Notes: generated by a model from the letters alone, not told the origin. 64,000 nt of DNA from Cladorhizidae sp. MBARI D1340-BT2 (GCA_028752905.1 JAQNBH010000014.1:32946276-33010275); one strand, 5' to 3'; counted from the stretch's first letter, positions 24,468 to 36,590 are shown. Numbers and translations are program-made.

Positions 24468-25499
24468 CATGTCAGCTGCAAGTAAGCTGCGCCAAGTTTC
24501 TTCAAAAGACTTATAGTGTTTAGAAAAAGTCATGTAAAATGTATTTAGTCTTATAATACTAATGTTCAATCCCTGGATATTGATATTAACACTCATGTAT
24601 TGCACCTAGCTTTATGTTCTTAGCATGACATCATGAGTGAGTGACTTATTCTATGAATATATATAGGATGTGATAATATACTCTATAGTAAATAATATTA
24701 TGTAAGAAAATCAGTGCATGTCCCTTAGTCAGGTCAATAAAAAGTTATTATGCTACTCCACACCTGCCCTAACCCCGTTCAACACATATTGTCCCCCTAC
24801 AAAACACACAAATGATAGACTTACTAAGCAATATTATCCTAAATAGGAAGTGAGTAAAGATGTGCCCAAGATCCCCTCTCTAGAATAAGACCTAAAAGTT
24901 AACCCTATGGGATTGGTATATCCAATTCATAATGTTCCCCTACAAGACATAAATGACAGGTATAGTTGTTGATAAGTATAAATGGTTAGCAAGTAATAAC
25001 CAATGTAGAGAGATGAATCTGCAGTCATTGCTTAATACTTACTAAAGTCTACCATGATGTGACCTTGAACAAAATATTGTTGCTCGACATTCTGAGATTT
25101 TTAAAATGATGCCACATGGTGTATATTAGCAGAGGCACCTCGGGGCTGCCTTAGGAAGGATAAAATATCTAGCAGAGAGCACGAGAATAATGGACATCCC
25201 CCTGGTGTTGACCACCCAACACTACTCTCGCAAAGTAATTTTTTGGCTACTAGTTTCAAGCCAGTCAAGCAATCAAGACAATGCTTCCCTCTGTAACTAT
25301 TACAGCCACTTGTGTTTTTCTAATAGCGTAGGATAGAAGCAAACCTCTCTAGAAAATTCTTGAGCAGATACAGCAATAGCAAACTGTGTTGATGTAACAC
25401 CATCACTGCAATAACAGATAATGATCGACTGTCGAACCTATGCTCTGTGCTCTCTTTAGGCCTGTTTAACTGTTAGATTAACACCTCTCTCTCGTTATT
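24468..25499. other. 3' flank of toxin-like gene 2; no further gene
   Basis: TATTGCACCTAGCTTTATGT (about 24599-24618) is shared with the 3' flank of gene 3, so duplication extends beyond the coding region. TAATATACTCTATAGTAAAT resembles the flank of gene 1. From 24770 on there is no recognised gene. Confidence 0.55.
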
Positions 25500-25789
25500 A
25501 CTTAAATCTATTGAAAATCACCAAGGAAGATTCAGCATGAAGAGCATGTGGCACGACAATATGGTCAAGTGTACCAAAAGGTAAATGACCGATGGATGAT
25601 GATACAATAAGCTACAGAATAAAGAGAGTTAGTTATCCTATTAAGTCAACATAGAGAACCGATGGTCTGGAACTCAGGTAGGAATGGCCATCAGAGAGTT
25701 TCAAACTTTGGGTGTCCTCTACACCTGATCTGGATCAGGCCTGATTCCTGTTTCTGCAGACTTCTCTGGATGATACTTCCACTTTATCA

Positions 25790-25910
25790 GTCTGGGGAGC
25801 ACTAGCAAGTCCTATGATAGTACTACACTCCTGATCATGTGGGGCAGCCACCCATACTCCTGATCATGCGGGGCAGCCACCCATAACATGTGTGTGTGTG
25901 TGTGTGCTGT
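25790..25910. repeat. Short direct duplication and GT run
   Basis: CTGATCATGTGGGGCAGCCA is repeated 28 bp later with one change, and is followed by a (GT)9-like run at 25888-25906. Confidence 0.85.
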
Positions 25911-27110
25911 CATCTGGAGTGGCTGGGAAGGGACAGCCTTGGTGATGTCGGTCGATGTCATGTTTCTGTTTCTGCTTGCATCGGTCACTGGCTTCTCAAA
26001 TTCCTTTCAGATGTGGTCAATTTGGGATGAAAAACTTCTTGAGCTGTTGCAGTTCTGATCTGACCCACCATTAGGAACTTAGCTGGACTGAAACCATAAG
26101 GCAGCAGTGGTGTAGCTCGGTAACTCATGATGGCCATGTAAAGTTCACTAGTGACTGCTTTACTGTCTTCTCTTCTCTCTCTGCCTGGCCATTTGCTTGT
26201 TGATAGAGTGGGTGGTTTGTTTTGCTATAGCTCTGCGCAAATTCTTCATCTCCCAGCAGTCACATTGTGGTCTGTTATCTGTGATGGAAACTACATGACA
26301 AGAGAATATGGATTTGAGAGATAAGATCACACTTGATCCTGTGGTGGTGGTAAGCTTCCGGACTTCCACATACCACGAGTAGTAATGTACAATAAGTAAA
26401 TCTTTTAAGCTCGAATATATCTGAAGATACTTTCTCGCATGGGTGACTTCATAGAGTTGACAGTAGAAGTGGTTTCTTTGGTGGGACTGTAGTCTTTTAG
26501 CAATATGTTGATGAATTATATTTCCTTCGACATTCCTGGTCACCACACTGATACTGAGACTCGTAGTCCACAACAGAGGATGCTTTGATGTGTGTTGTGG
26601 ATTTTCTCCAGCATCTCTGTCCTCAGCTCCCTGGGGATGGTAATTCTGGATCTGAACAACAATAAGTCTTTGTCTAATGTGAACTATACTTGAACTTTCC
26701 AGAAGTGTCTGATTTCACTCATGAAAGCATGCTTGCTAGGCCATCCCAACTTGGAGAACTCGATCAGCATGGAACATGTAGGGTAGTTGGTTTGCACCTG
26801 TCGATAGATTGGCAGGAATAGACGACACAACTGCTTTCATGAACTTTTCCATCTCTCTCTCTGCTACTGATTCCACTTCATCTGTGGATCTGTGAGATAG
26901 AGTGTTTTTTCTTGGGAGTGGTAAATAGAATACTGAAATCTCATGAGACGTAGCCAGGAGTGAAGTATGCTGGGGGCAGTGGATCTAGACCTTTCTTTCT
27001 CAAAATTGTTACTGTGGTCAGTTTCTAACTGAAATGACCTCCCGAGGATGATATCTGCAAATTTTTCACATGCCTAAAGGCCTCCATCTCAATATGTGCA
27101 CAGCTACTTG
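25890..27110 (-). pseudogene. Ty3/gypsy integrase remnant
   Basis: Minus-strand frames give SHPCEKVSSDIFEL (about 26460), HLKSIFSCHVVS-type and TDNRPQCDCWEMKN (about 26260-26290), QANGQAE (about 26200) and LKKFFIPN with PHLKGI (about 26000). These match the catalytic core and downstream region of gypsy integrases, with the usual D...N-G-P spacing decayed to TDNRPQ. Several stops and frameshifts are present, so it is inactive. Confidence 0.8.
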
Positions 27111-27384
27111 GATTCTGTCTCAGTGAGTGCTCAAAATTAGCTATGCTTCCTATCCCATAGTTGCAGCATTGGTGTTAACTTTGACTTGGTTGTCCGTGGG
27201 ACACACAACACTTGTGGGGTTGCAATTTCTTGCTTCACTAATTTGGAATGTCTCTGGTCATGCACGGGTTTCCATATCCATGCTCATTTTGGGTTCAAGA
27301 GTTCACACAGGGATTGTGACAAGTCAGCTATCTGAACTTATTCAGCTAGCTTAACATACCCATAAACCTACTCTAACAAACTCT

Positions 27385-27830
27385 CAGCTGAAATAATAAA
27401 ATTACAATGACCGCTGGAGCATCTAGTCATTATTCCTGATGAAGGCTAGAGTATCTTGTCATTATTCCTGATGAAGGCTAGAGCATCTAGTCATCATTCC
27501 TGATGAAGGCTAGAGCATCTAGTCATTATTCCTGATGAAGGCTAGAGCATCTAGTCATCATTTCTGGTGAAGGCTAGAGCATCTAGTCATCATTCCTGAT
27601 GAAGGCTAGAGCATCTAGTCCTGATGAAGGCTAGAGCATCTAATCATTATTCCTGATGAAGGCTAGAGCATCTAGTCATTATTCCTGATGAAGGCTAGAG
27701 CATCTAGTCATTATTCCTGATGAAGGCTAGAGCATCTAGTCATTACTGATGAAGGCTAGAGCATCTAGTTGAAACGTCGAGAGAGTAGATTAATATTGAG
27801 AGGGTTTTTGTAACCTAACTCTGTTATAAA
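27385..27830 (+). repeat. Tandem array of hammerhead-like half-cores ending in one complete core
   Basis: About eleven units of TTCCTGATGAAGGCTAGAGC followed by ATCTAGTCATTA lie in 27411-27770. Each contains CTGATGA and a GGCTAG / CTAGTC hairpin with loop AGCAT, but all except the last lack GAAA. The final unit continues as CTGATGA (27746-27752), stem II, GAAA (27771-27774), CGTC and GAGAGAGTAG, and so restores the full core. The left flank at 27385-27415 matches the left end of the 49447 element. The array therefore grew inside one inserted copy. Confidence 0.85.
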
Positions 27831-28337
27831 AGAGGGTCAACTATCTTTTGTATGGCTTTTGTCTTCCTAGAATCTTCCATTGTTCAATAATAGACCAAGA
27901 AATCAATATGAGACTGGTAGAATTAGCACTTGTCTACATTGAGTGTCAAACCTTCACTTTAGCTTTTTAACACTGCATGCATACTTTTGTCATACTGTTA
28001 TATAATTATCCCAAATATAAAGATTCCATCTATATATGTGGATAGTAACTCCTGATACGTCCGATAATATCTCAATGACTTGTGACAATGTTCCGACACA
28101 CTGCTAATGCTGAAGGGTAGCTTGCTAAAGCAAAAACTTCCTACCAGGACAATGATGGTAAGTAGTCTAGATTCATGTGACAATGATACTTGCTAAAAGC
28201 AACTATTTTTATCGATTTTGCTAAACATTCTTGCTCTCAATAATTGTGCTAGGATAATCAACTTTAGGTAAGGGATGACTATATTTTTCACATTTTTCAG
28301 ATATATACACGAGGATCTTCGCATTTTGTTTTGGCAC
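27831..28337. other. No gene recognised
   Basis: Interior of the interrupted gypsy element. A minus-strand frame at 27998-28183 may be RT-derived (a VLSHESRLLTIIV-like segment), but the match is too weak to call. Confidence 0.4.
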
Positions 28338-29125
28338 CCTACCATGCCTGTGTCAGGTGATATTTTGAAGATATCGTGTGATATTCTCATCTTCCCCCCC
28401 CCCCCCCCCCCTCCCCACCACACAACACAAAATTTTGCGAATATCATAACGATACCTTTATCTCGGGGTGAGAATGTTGTGAGGGTGAAAATATCATCTG
28501 GGTGAATATATCTTAACAATATCCACACACACACACCACACACACACACACACACACACCAACACTAACCATTATATCCAGTAATTAATTAAGATCCAAA
28601 TCTACTCAACTAGATTGCAATTAAGAGAACTTTATTAAATACATCAGAGACTCAAAAGTACTCGTGATTAGGTTTTCAAAGAATTGTTAATTACACCATC
28701 ATAATTGTAATTATTCTCAGCTTAAAATTCTACATTATAATCAAATATAATTACATAAATTGTGGGGGAGGGAGAGAGCAGGGGAGAATATCATAGGAGG
28801 GTGGATATTGGTATGATCTATGATCTGTTGATTGCAGCCATACAACTATACTTGTAATGTAATTAGGTAATTCAACAACTAATGAAGCTCCTATTACATA
28901 ATAGTAGGAATGCTTATGTTGTCATCTAGAAGCTCTACATTTAATAATAGACCCATCTATGCATTTAGAAACATCTATATTAATGGTGGCGAGGGGGGGG
29001 TGAAAATATCATTGGGGAGGGGGTATATCGTTACGATATATTCACCTTGGCATGAGAATGTTGGAGGGTGAAAATATGGGGGATTGAAAATATTGTCTGA
29101 CACTGGCACAGCATGGGTTTGCTTT
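28338..29125. mobile_element. Possible foldback-type nonautonomous element
   Basis: The left end ACCATGCCTGTGTCAGGTGA then TATTTT is partly complementary to the right end, which reads AAAATATTGTCTGACACTGG then CACAGCATGG. Internal GATATC/CGATA-rich blocks and GGTGAGAATGTTG...GGTGAAAATAT also recur near both ends. Poly-C (28397-28412) and CA-repeat (28528-28560) tracts lie inside. No coding capacity was seen. The right end continues into the 73-bp repeat. The element call is tentative. Confidence 0.4.
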
Positions 29126-29465
29126 TGTCAGCTTGGAGATTACTCCTAGTTACTCCATGTGGTTAAGCTGTGACACTGGCACAGCATGGGTTTGCTTTTG
29201 TCAGCTTGGAGATTACTCCTAGTTACTCCATGTGGTTAAGCTGTGACACTGGCACAGCATGGGTTTGCTTTTGTCAGCTTGGAGATTACTCCTAGTTACT
29301 CCATGTGGTTAAGCTGTGACACTGGCACAGCATGGGTTTGCTTTTGTCAGCTTGGAGATTACTCCTAGTTACTCCATGTGGTTAAGCTGTGACACTGGCA
29401 CAGAATGGGTTTGCTTTTGTCAGCTTGGAGATTACTCCTAGTTACTCCATGTGGTTAAGCTCTGT
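29101..29465. repeat. 73-bp tandem repeat, 5 nearly identical units
   Basis: Units start at 29101, 29174, 29247, 29320 and 29393 with CACTGGCACAGCATGGGTTT. Only one substitution is obvious (CAGAATGG in the last unit). The near-identity implies recent expansion or homogenisation. Confidence 0.95.
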
Positions 29466-29889
29466 GTTTCAACTTCTTAGCTGAAGTGTCTTTGGCATTA
29501 ATGGCATTTAAAGCAAGTAGCATCCTTGGCAGGGCAGGTCTGAAATGGGTCTAACCCTATTCCACACATCCTGCATGATTTTGTGTGGGGAGGCAGTGAT
29601 TGCTTTGGTGTTTCATGTTGGATGATGTTTTTTGTTTCCGAATGTCTTCTGATATGCATATCGTGGACAAGTCGGCCATAAGGATTCGAGGTATGCTCTG
29701 GCCTTCTCTTTGTTAACTGTTCCTTGTTGTTTTAGTGGACTCACAAATGTTAGCAAATCAGTGTTTTAGCCTTTTCCAATGTAACTACTGTCACCATCTG
29801 TAGATGCTCTTAGAGAAAACGATCTCTAATCTCTAAAATTAAAAGTCTTGGATCATCCAATCCTCCTCATTGTGCCGAATTCACAGCTA

Positions 29890-30250
29890 CCAGTTGCATG
29901 TCATGATGAAGAGCTCAACAGGTTTTCCCTTTTCCTGTAACCTCTTGTTCAAATGGGCTCTCTGAAAATAATTTTCAAGCTTCTCGATAGCTTGATCGAT
30001 GCTTTTCTTGTCTTCCTCCTAAATACCAATCATATTCAGGACATCTTCTTCCATTTCTCCATTTAGTACATTACGGTACTAACTTGGTGTTCTCCTTATT
30101 GCTCTGACCGACCACACACAAGTGGGTATTGCTGAAAACACTATTTCTACTTGTCTGGTTGTTGAAAACAATAGCATTTAGCATTTGGCAGTGGTAGCAA
30201 GGAAGGAGTAGCCATTTGTCTAGAGCGAAACTTCTGACACCATATGAAAT
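29890..30250 (-). pseudogene. Ty3/gypsy gag remnant and primer-binding-site-like end
   Basis: The minus strand reads DVLNMIGI, EEDKKSIDQAIEKLENYFQ and then a CEFGT-like segment, similar in order to gag of gypsy elements. Upstream at 30231-30242 is TGGTGTCAGAAG, the sequence commonly found where the 5' LTR of such elements meets the primer binding site. Stops interrupt the frame. Confidence 0.6.
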
Positions 30251-30375
30251 ATCACCCACCAGGAAGATACAATATGAAGAGCTGTGGCATCACACTTGGT
30301 AAAGGTTCAAAAGGTAAAGGGTCCATGATACAATAAACTACGGAATTAAAAACTGATGTTGCAGAAGATCTTCCC

Positions 30376-30980
30376 TATACGGAAAAATTAGTCCCAGATA
30401 TTAATCAAGCTTGCACAACAAACCAATTTTGCAATTTTTTTGTTTTCTTTGTGTCATTAGGCGGCACTGGTGATGCTTAAACCGTATAGCTATTAACTTG
30501 CAGAAGATTGTGCAACAATTCCTACCCTTTTCAATTACCAATTTGAACTTCAGCTTTTTTGTCTAGAAGAAGACAAGCAAAAAAGAATCAAATTAATATT
30601 GCATATATAGATCTTCTTTGGCATGCTCAAAATAAATAGTAACTTGTAGTACTAAGATAAGACTGTGCTTATCTCTGACAAACCCAAACTCTCAAGAACA
30701 AGAAATATTTAATTGGCCAAAAAGGAAAGGAAAGACAAGTGTAGTCTTAACAAATTCACAATTGTATTTATTGACTTTCTCGACGATCAGCTTGAAATGT
30801 GTTTCCCTATGTGCACTTAAGCTGGATCCTGTTATTCCTGATGCAGCCAACATATCCAGCCAAAATGTTAAGAATCAAATTTTAAGTTGATGGCTAAGAA
30901 AGTGATTGTTAACAAGAGTGTGTTCATAAAGACCATAATCAGATAGAGATGACCCATTTACCATTTATGATAATAATATG
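30376..30980. other. Old interspersed repeats, no gene
   Basis: Positions 30565-30620 resemble 14125-14180. At 30770-30880 an ACTTTCTCGACGATCAGCTT block and CCTGATGCAGCC...CCAGCCAAAATG look like a diverged relative of the hammerhead-like repeats, with no intact core. Confidence 0.45.
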
Positions 30981-30984
30981 TACC

Positions 30985-32270
30985 AATTATTGTCAGAGAA
31001 GTTGGAAGAAGGAGATTTCAAGGGAACAGTTCATCTTATGTGTTCGAAGACCGTATGGCAGACAGGAGTGATGAAACCTACATGGCTTTGAAAGAAAAGC
31101 ACCCTCCTCCTCATCCAGACTGCTGTGGCCCAAACCTCAATGTGCCTTCGCTGTCAGTATCTGCAGAAGATGTGGCCATGGCTATCAGGACATTTCCAAA
31201 TGGGTCTGCTGGGTAGGTTGAGACCACAGCATTTGAAGAATATGATCAACTCGCCCAATACTTAGGTCTCCTCCCTCCTCAATGTGCTGGCCTCCTTTTT
31301 TCTCTGGTTTTGGAAGGGAAAACTCCATTAATTATCCACCATTTTTTTCCAGAGTTACCCTAGCTGCCCTGGAGAAGAAAGGAGGTGGGATCAGGCCCAT
31401 TGCAATGGGTTATATCCTCTGCAGGTTGGTGGGAAAGATCGCTGGGAAGAAGATGGTGGAGGACAAGGTAACCTTTTTGGCTCTGTTACGGGATCAGTTG
31501 AGGTAGAAGTAGCAGACCATGCTGCCACACTATATCTCAGTCAGTTACAGCCAGACCAAGCCCTGATCAAACTTAATTTCAAGAACGTCTTTAATTCTGT
31601 CCATAGGGCATGCTGCAGGGGGACCCTTTGGGTACCCTCCTCTTTTGCCCATCTATTCACTGCCACTGTACCTTCCTGTCTTCAGATTTTTGTGTGATGC
31701 ACTTGGATGATATCAAATTATGGAGACATAAGGAGGAGACTGTAAGATTTTGGGTCATCGAATCATTGTCGGAGATTGGTTTGAGCTTGAACAATCATAA
31801 GCCTGAGATTATCTGTAATGACCCAGTGACCATCATCATGACTCTGCCTGGAGATACAATTGTTGACCCGTCATGTGTTACCTTACTGGGCTCTCCTCTA
31901 GGGAGCAAGCAACCTTACCAGTTAGATATGGTGGTCTTGGATTCTGGAGTGCAGTGCAGCTTGCTCCTTCTGCCTACCTGGCTTCAGCTGCTGCCTCTTC
32001 TAGTCTCATCAGCCACATTCTACCAGCTAGCTTGCAGTGTCTACCAATGCCATACATGGATGATGCTGTTTCAGCGTGGTCATAGCCATGACAGTCCCGA
32101 TACTGCAGCCTTCAGTCAGAAGATCTGTGACACTTTTGTAGTGACAACCACAACAAAATCCCTCCTGGAGAGTGCCCCGGATGACATGACAAGAGCACAT
32201 CTATTGGTAGTCCACCAAGGAGGCTGGTGCTTGGCTCTCAAGCTCTCCCTATTTCCAGTATAGATCTGAG
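30985..32270 (+). pseudogene. Reverse transcriptase pseudogene (non-LTR-like)
   Basis: The + strand frames show VFEDRMADRSDETYMALKEK, then VAMAIRTFPNGSAGG (about 31170-31215), then LLFSLVLEGKTPLI, then KKGGGIRPIAMGYILCRLVG (31375-31435), LIKLNFKNVFNSVHR (about 31565-31605), MLQGDPLGTLLF (from 31610), HLDDIK (a degraded Y/F-x-D-D catalytic box, about 31700), VDPSCVTLLGSPLG (about 31865) and QATLPVRYGGLGFWSAVQLA (about 31905-31965). This is the usual order of RT motifs in a family seen in many invertebrate genomes. At least one stop and several frame changes make it inactive. I am not certain of the clade. Confidence 0.8.
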
Positions 32271-32339
32271 AATGGATGACAACACCATGTGAATTGCTGT
32301 GGGGCTTTGACCTGGTCCCCCTTGTGTCTCCCCCACACA

Positions 32340-32370
32340 CCATCACTGCGGGGGGGGGGGGGGGGAGGAC
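32340..32370. repeat. Poly-G tract
   Basis: About 20 consecutive G in GCGGGG...GGGAGG. Confidence 0.95.
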
Positions 32371-32740
32371 TGGTGTAAGAATAGCAAAGGGCACCATTAC
32401 ATCATGGGGCCATCAATGACATCATACACAGAGCTCTGACCACAGCACGCATCCCTTCAAGGTTAAAATCATTAGGTCTGAATGACATGACTGGCAGATG
32501 ACCAGATGAATGGAAAGTCACTAGTATAGTATACGACTTGCCCAGACATCTTTACACAGCTAGCTATCCACCATGTGATACAAACCACACCCTCCTGGCA
32601 CATGTGCCCAGCACGTGAACTGAATCTGGCAAAAATAATTGTGGAAAATTAAAAACAAATTATTAAAAATATTAATAGACGTGCTTGATATATAAAATAT
32701 TAATAAGGAATGATAAATAAATAACTGAATGTAGAACAAT
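32371..32740. other. No gene recognised
   Basis: The 3' side of the RT pseudogene followed by AT-rich DNA. Confidence 0.45.
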
Positions 32741-33440
32741 TATAGTGGTCGTGCGGCCACCCAGATGCTAGGCAAGTCTTCCACTTTGGTAGGCTGGCGA
32801 TGTGTGCAATTCCTCCTTCCTTTTTATTATTAGTTATTAAAACATCCTATCTCTTAAACCAGGCCTTCTGTCTTCTGGCCTGGTCTAAGATAGGGTGTTC
32901 ATAAATTAAAATAATAATAATAATAAATAAAATAACAATATATATAAATAAATAAATAAATAAACAAATAAAATAAATATTAATTAAATAAGTGAATAAA
33001 TAACCAAACAAATAAACTAAACAAAAAACAAATAAAAATATTAAAAATAAATAAACAAAAACAAACAAACGAAAAGAAGAAAGGAAAAAAAAGAAGTAAT
33101 TATGGCGGACGTCGCTTTAAGTTCAGGCTCTTGAGAGTGGCTCCCCAGCAGCCAGGCAAGTCCATTCCACAGTCATGATTACTGCTCACACTTTGTTGCT
33201 AGGCTGATGTGCGATGCCTCCTTCACTAGCAGTTCCTTCTGTCTTCTAGCCTGGTCCAAGATGGTGGCTTCCTCCCACAAAATAAAGTGTCCATTATCTC
33301 ATGTATGTTCAGCAATTGCAGATTCTCTTTAGCACACTTTTTACAGGCATCTTGACGTTCCTTCATTCTAGTCTCCAGTCTTCTGTTAGTCTCTGCTATG
33401 TAGTACTTCTCACAGCTGCAAGGGATGCGGAATAGTAAAA
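32741..33440 (-). pseudogene. Penelope-like GIY-YIG endonuclease remnants
   Basis: Minus-strand 32830-32900 encodes EHPILDQARRQKAWF, the C-terminal LDQARRQKE block. After an AT-rich low-complexity insertion (32905-33090), 33240-33420 encodes YIAETNRRLETRMKERQDAC and KKCAKENLQLLNIHEI. Both are fragments of the GIY-YIG domain typical of Penelope-like elements. Two partially overlapping copies seem to be present, because the C-terminal block occurs twice. Confidence 0.8.
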
Positions 33441-33690
33441 TTATGATAAATGAAGAAGTTAGGTGGGGAAATATACGCAGGTAGATGGTGCTAAATTGTC
33501 ATGGTAATGCTTATGACAGTTTGGAATCTTCTGGCAGTAAAATTATGATCAACGAATATATTATATGCAAGTTATCTGTGGGAAGAAAAGAAGATATACA
33601 CATAGATGGATTAAAAGGTGAAAATTCAGGTGTTTGGGGTTCTATGCTTAATACCATCGTGAAAGATTCAACACATTTTCGAACATACAT
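33441..33690. other. No gene recognised
   Basis: Short open frames on both strands with no motif. The segment leads directly into the large satellite. Confidence 0.5.
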
Positions 33691-33692
33691 TA

Positions 33693-35425
33693 TATAGCTA
33701 GAGTATAAATAGGTACCGTAACCTAGCTGCACCATATATAGCTAGAGTATAAATAGAACCGTAACCTAGCTACACCATATATAGCTGGAGTATAAATAGA
33801 ACCATAACCTAGCTGCACCATATATAGCTAGAGTATAAATAGGAACCATAACCTAGCTACACCATATATAGCTGGAGTATATATAGAACCGTAACCTAGC
33901 TACATCATATATAGCTAGAGTATAAATAGGAACCGTAACCTAGCTACACCATATATAGCTGGAGTATAAATAGAACCGTAACCTAGCTACACCATATATA
34001 GCTAGAGTATAAATAGAACCGTAACCTAGCTACACCATATATAGCTAGAGTATAAATAGAACCGTAACCTAGCTACACCATATATAGCTGGAGTATATAT
34101 AGAACCGTAACCTAGCTACATCATATATAGCTGGAGTATAAATAGGAACCTTAACCTAGCTGCACCATATATAGCTGGAGTATAAATAGAACCATAACCT
34201 AGCTACACCATATATAGCTGGAGTATAAATAGAACTGTAACCTAGCTACAACATAATTAGAGTATAAATAGGAACCATAGCCTAGCTACACCATATATAG
34301 CTGGAGTATAAATAGAACTGTAACCTAGCTACACCATATATAGCTAGAGTATAAATAGAACCGTAACCTAGCTACACCATATATAGCTGGAGTATATATA
34401 GAAACGTAACCTAGCTACATCATATATAGCTGGAGTATAAATAGGAACCGTAACCTAGCTACACCATATATAGCTGGAGTATAAATAGAACTGTAACCTA
34501 GCTACACCATAATTTTATAGCTAGAGTATAAATAGGAACCATAACCTAGCTACACCATATATAGCTGGAGTATAAATAGAACCGTAACCTAGCTACATCA
34601 TATATAGCTAGAGTATAAATAGGAACCATAACCTAGCTACACCATATATAGCTGGAGTATAAATAGAACTGTAACCTAGCTACACCATAATTTTATAGCT
34701 AGAGTATAAATAGGAACCATAACCTAGCAACACCATATATAGCTGGAGTATAAATAGAACCATAACCTAGCTACACCTAGAGTATAAATAGAACCGTAAC
34801 CTAGCTACACCATATATAGCTGGAGTATAAATAGGAACCGTAACCTAGCTCTACACCATATATAGCTGGAGTATAAATAGAACTGTAACCTAGCTACATC
34901 ATAATTTTATAGCTAGAGTATAAATAGGAACCATAACCTAGCTACACCATATATAGCTGGAGTATAAATAGAACCGTAACCTAGCTACACCATATATAGC
35001 TAGAGTATAAATAGAACCGTAACCTAGCTACACCATATATAGCTGGAGTATATATAGAACCGTAACCTAGCTACATCATATATAGCTGGAGTATAAATAG
35101 AACCATAACCTAGCTACACCATATATAGCTGGAGTATAAATAGAACTGTAACCTAGCTACAGCTAGAGTATAAATAGAACCGTAACCTAGCTACACCATA
35201 TATAGCTGGAGTATATATAGAACCGTAACCTAGCTACATCATATATAGCTGGAGTATAAATAGAACCGTAACCTAGCTACACCATATATAGCTGGAGTAT
35301 AAATAGAACCGTAACCTAGCTACATCGTATATAGCTAGAGTATAAATAGAACCGTAACCTAGCTACATCATATATAGCTAGAGTATAAATAGAACCGTAA
35401 CCTAGCTACACCATATATAGCATCA
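33693..35425. repeat. 43-44-bp satellite with a TATA-box-like motif in nearly every unit, about 40 units
   Basis: The unit is TATATAGCTAGAGTATAAAT then AGAACCGTAACCTAGCTACA and CCA. Variants are GCTAGAG or GCTGGAG, CCGT or CCAT, CACC or CATC, and an ATAATTTTATAGC form at about 34510, 34690 and 34900. Blocks of several units recur in the same variant order, indicating higher-order amplification. Almost every unit carries TATAAATA or TATATATA. Confidence 0.95.
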
Positions 35426-35985
35426 GTGAAAAATACAAACTTGACAGTTTAATAGTTTTGAGTTGGTTGCTGTAAAATGAACTGACTGCTAGCAAAGAAC
35501 TAGCTCAGCAAGATGGTGTGGTTATGATTGAGTACTCAAGTTCAACACCTACTAGCTCCTGCCATATTAGTAGGTGAGCTATGCATCCAGTTGTACTGAT
35601 GAGAATTGAGTTCAAAATTCGTAATATACTGCTACTAGAGTTTAGCTGCAGTTGTAGCCTCAGAAGGACCCAAAATGCCAAGTGATGAACACAAAGTGTC
35701 TTAAGGTTGGCCACTAAGTATATAATGTGTATTCCCAATAGCATTCTGTGTTTCAGAAAATTTCACACTGCCCAATCATAAGTTGGCTGTAGTCTAAACA
35801 CCACTAATAAACATTCATTAACAAAAATGAACAAATAAACTTTAATTTATAAACAAACAAACAATAAGTGCACCAGAGCAGGTTAATATATTGCACATGC
35901 TCTACTGAACTACTGCTCATGATCAGGTGCAGGCTGACGAATAATGCCTCCTTCTCTTTGGTCAAGGGGTGGCTTCATTCCACAA
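35426..35985. other. No gene recognised
   Basis: Short frames only (for example 35505-35744 minus), without recognised domains. Confidence 0.5.
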
Positions 35986-36590
35986 GATAGGTATCTATTG
36001 TCCCATGCACGTTCAGCAATTCAAGATATTCAATTAACAAACTTTTTGCAGGCTTCTTGGTGTTATTTCCATCTGGCCTCCAGTCTTCTATCAATCTCCC
36101 TATGTAGCAATTTTTCAGCTGCAAGGGATACAATTCACATCACATGAGTGCATACTATGTCATCCTTCACTCTACTACTAAGTTGTGCCCTCAGAGTCCT
36201 TCCTCATCTGAGAATTACTCTGATGTTGATGAACTTCCTACAAACCTTCCTGATGTTTTATTCATCACTGTTAAATAAGCAATCACTACTGGGATCCTTC
36301 TTCTCAACTCTTGATTGCCTGTCCTTATCTTACCTTTCTGCTATTTTATTTATCCTCAGAGGAGGTCGATGAGGGCCTGGGAGGTCGATGAGGGCCTGCC
36401 TGCAGATTACCTTTCGATTAAAAACCCTATTCATATGATATCTATCTCTGCCACTACTCTTACGGCTCTGCCATGCAAGCTCCTCATCATGCTCTTCTGA
36501 CATGGACAGGGTGTGTGACGATGGTATATTAGTCTCCACAGTATGCAATAAAAAGAACACGTATGGATGGATACCTTCGCTATTGTTCAC
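35986..36590 (-). pseudogene. Penelope-like C-terminal remnant, minus strand
   Basis: The minus strand reads DRYHMNRVFNRKVICRQALI near 36420. It continues into a region parallel to 6600-6880 (segment DIRRICRKFNI) and a GIY-YIG segment near 36000-36110. It ends head-to-tail against the + strand remnant at 36600. Confidence 0.7.

Larger units (their letters stand above)
25500..30375 (-). mobile_element. Degraded Ty3/gypsy LTR retrotransposon
   Basis: On the minus strand the order is LTR-like end, primer-binding-site-like TGGTGTCAGAAG (about 30231-30242), gag remnant (29900-30060), a large interrupted middle, then integrase (25900-26700). The two outer ends are similar: 25520-25630 and 30255-30350 share GGAAGAT...TATGAAGAG, CAAAAGGTAAA and ATGATACAATAA.CTAC. 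This suggests LTR pieces bounding one element. Protease, RT and RNase H are not recognisable. The interior was later filled by the hammerhead-like array, a foldback-like segment and a 73-bp repeat. The boundary coordinates are approximate. Confidence 0.65.
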
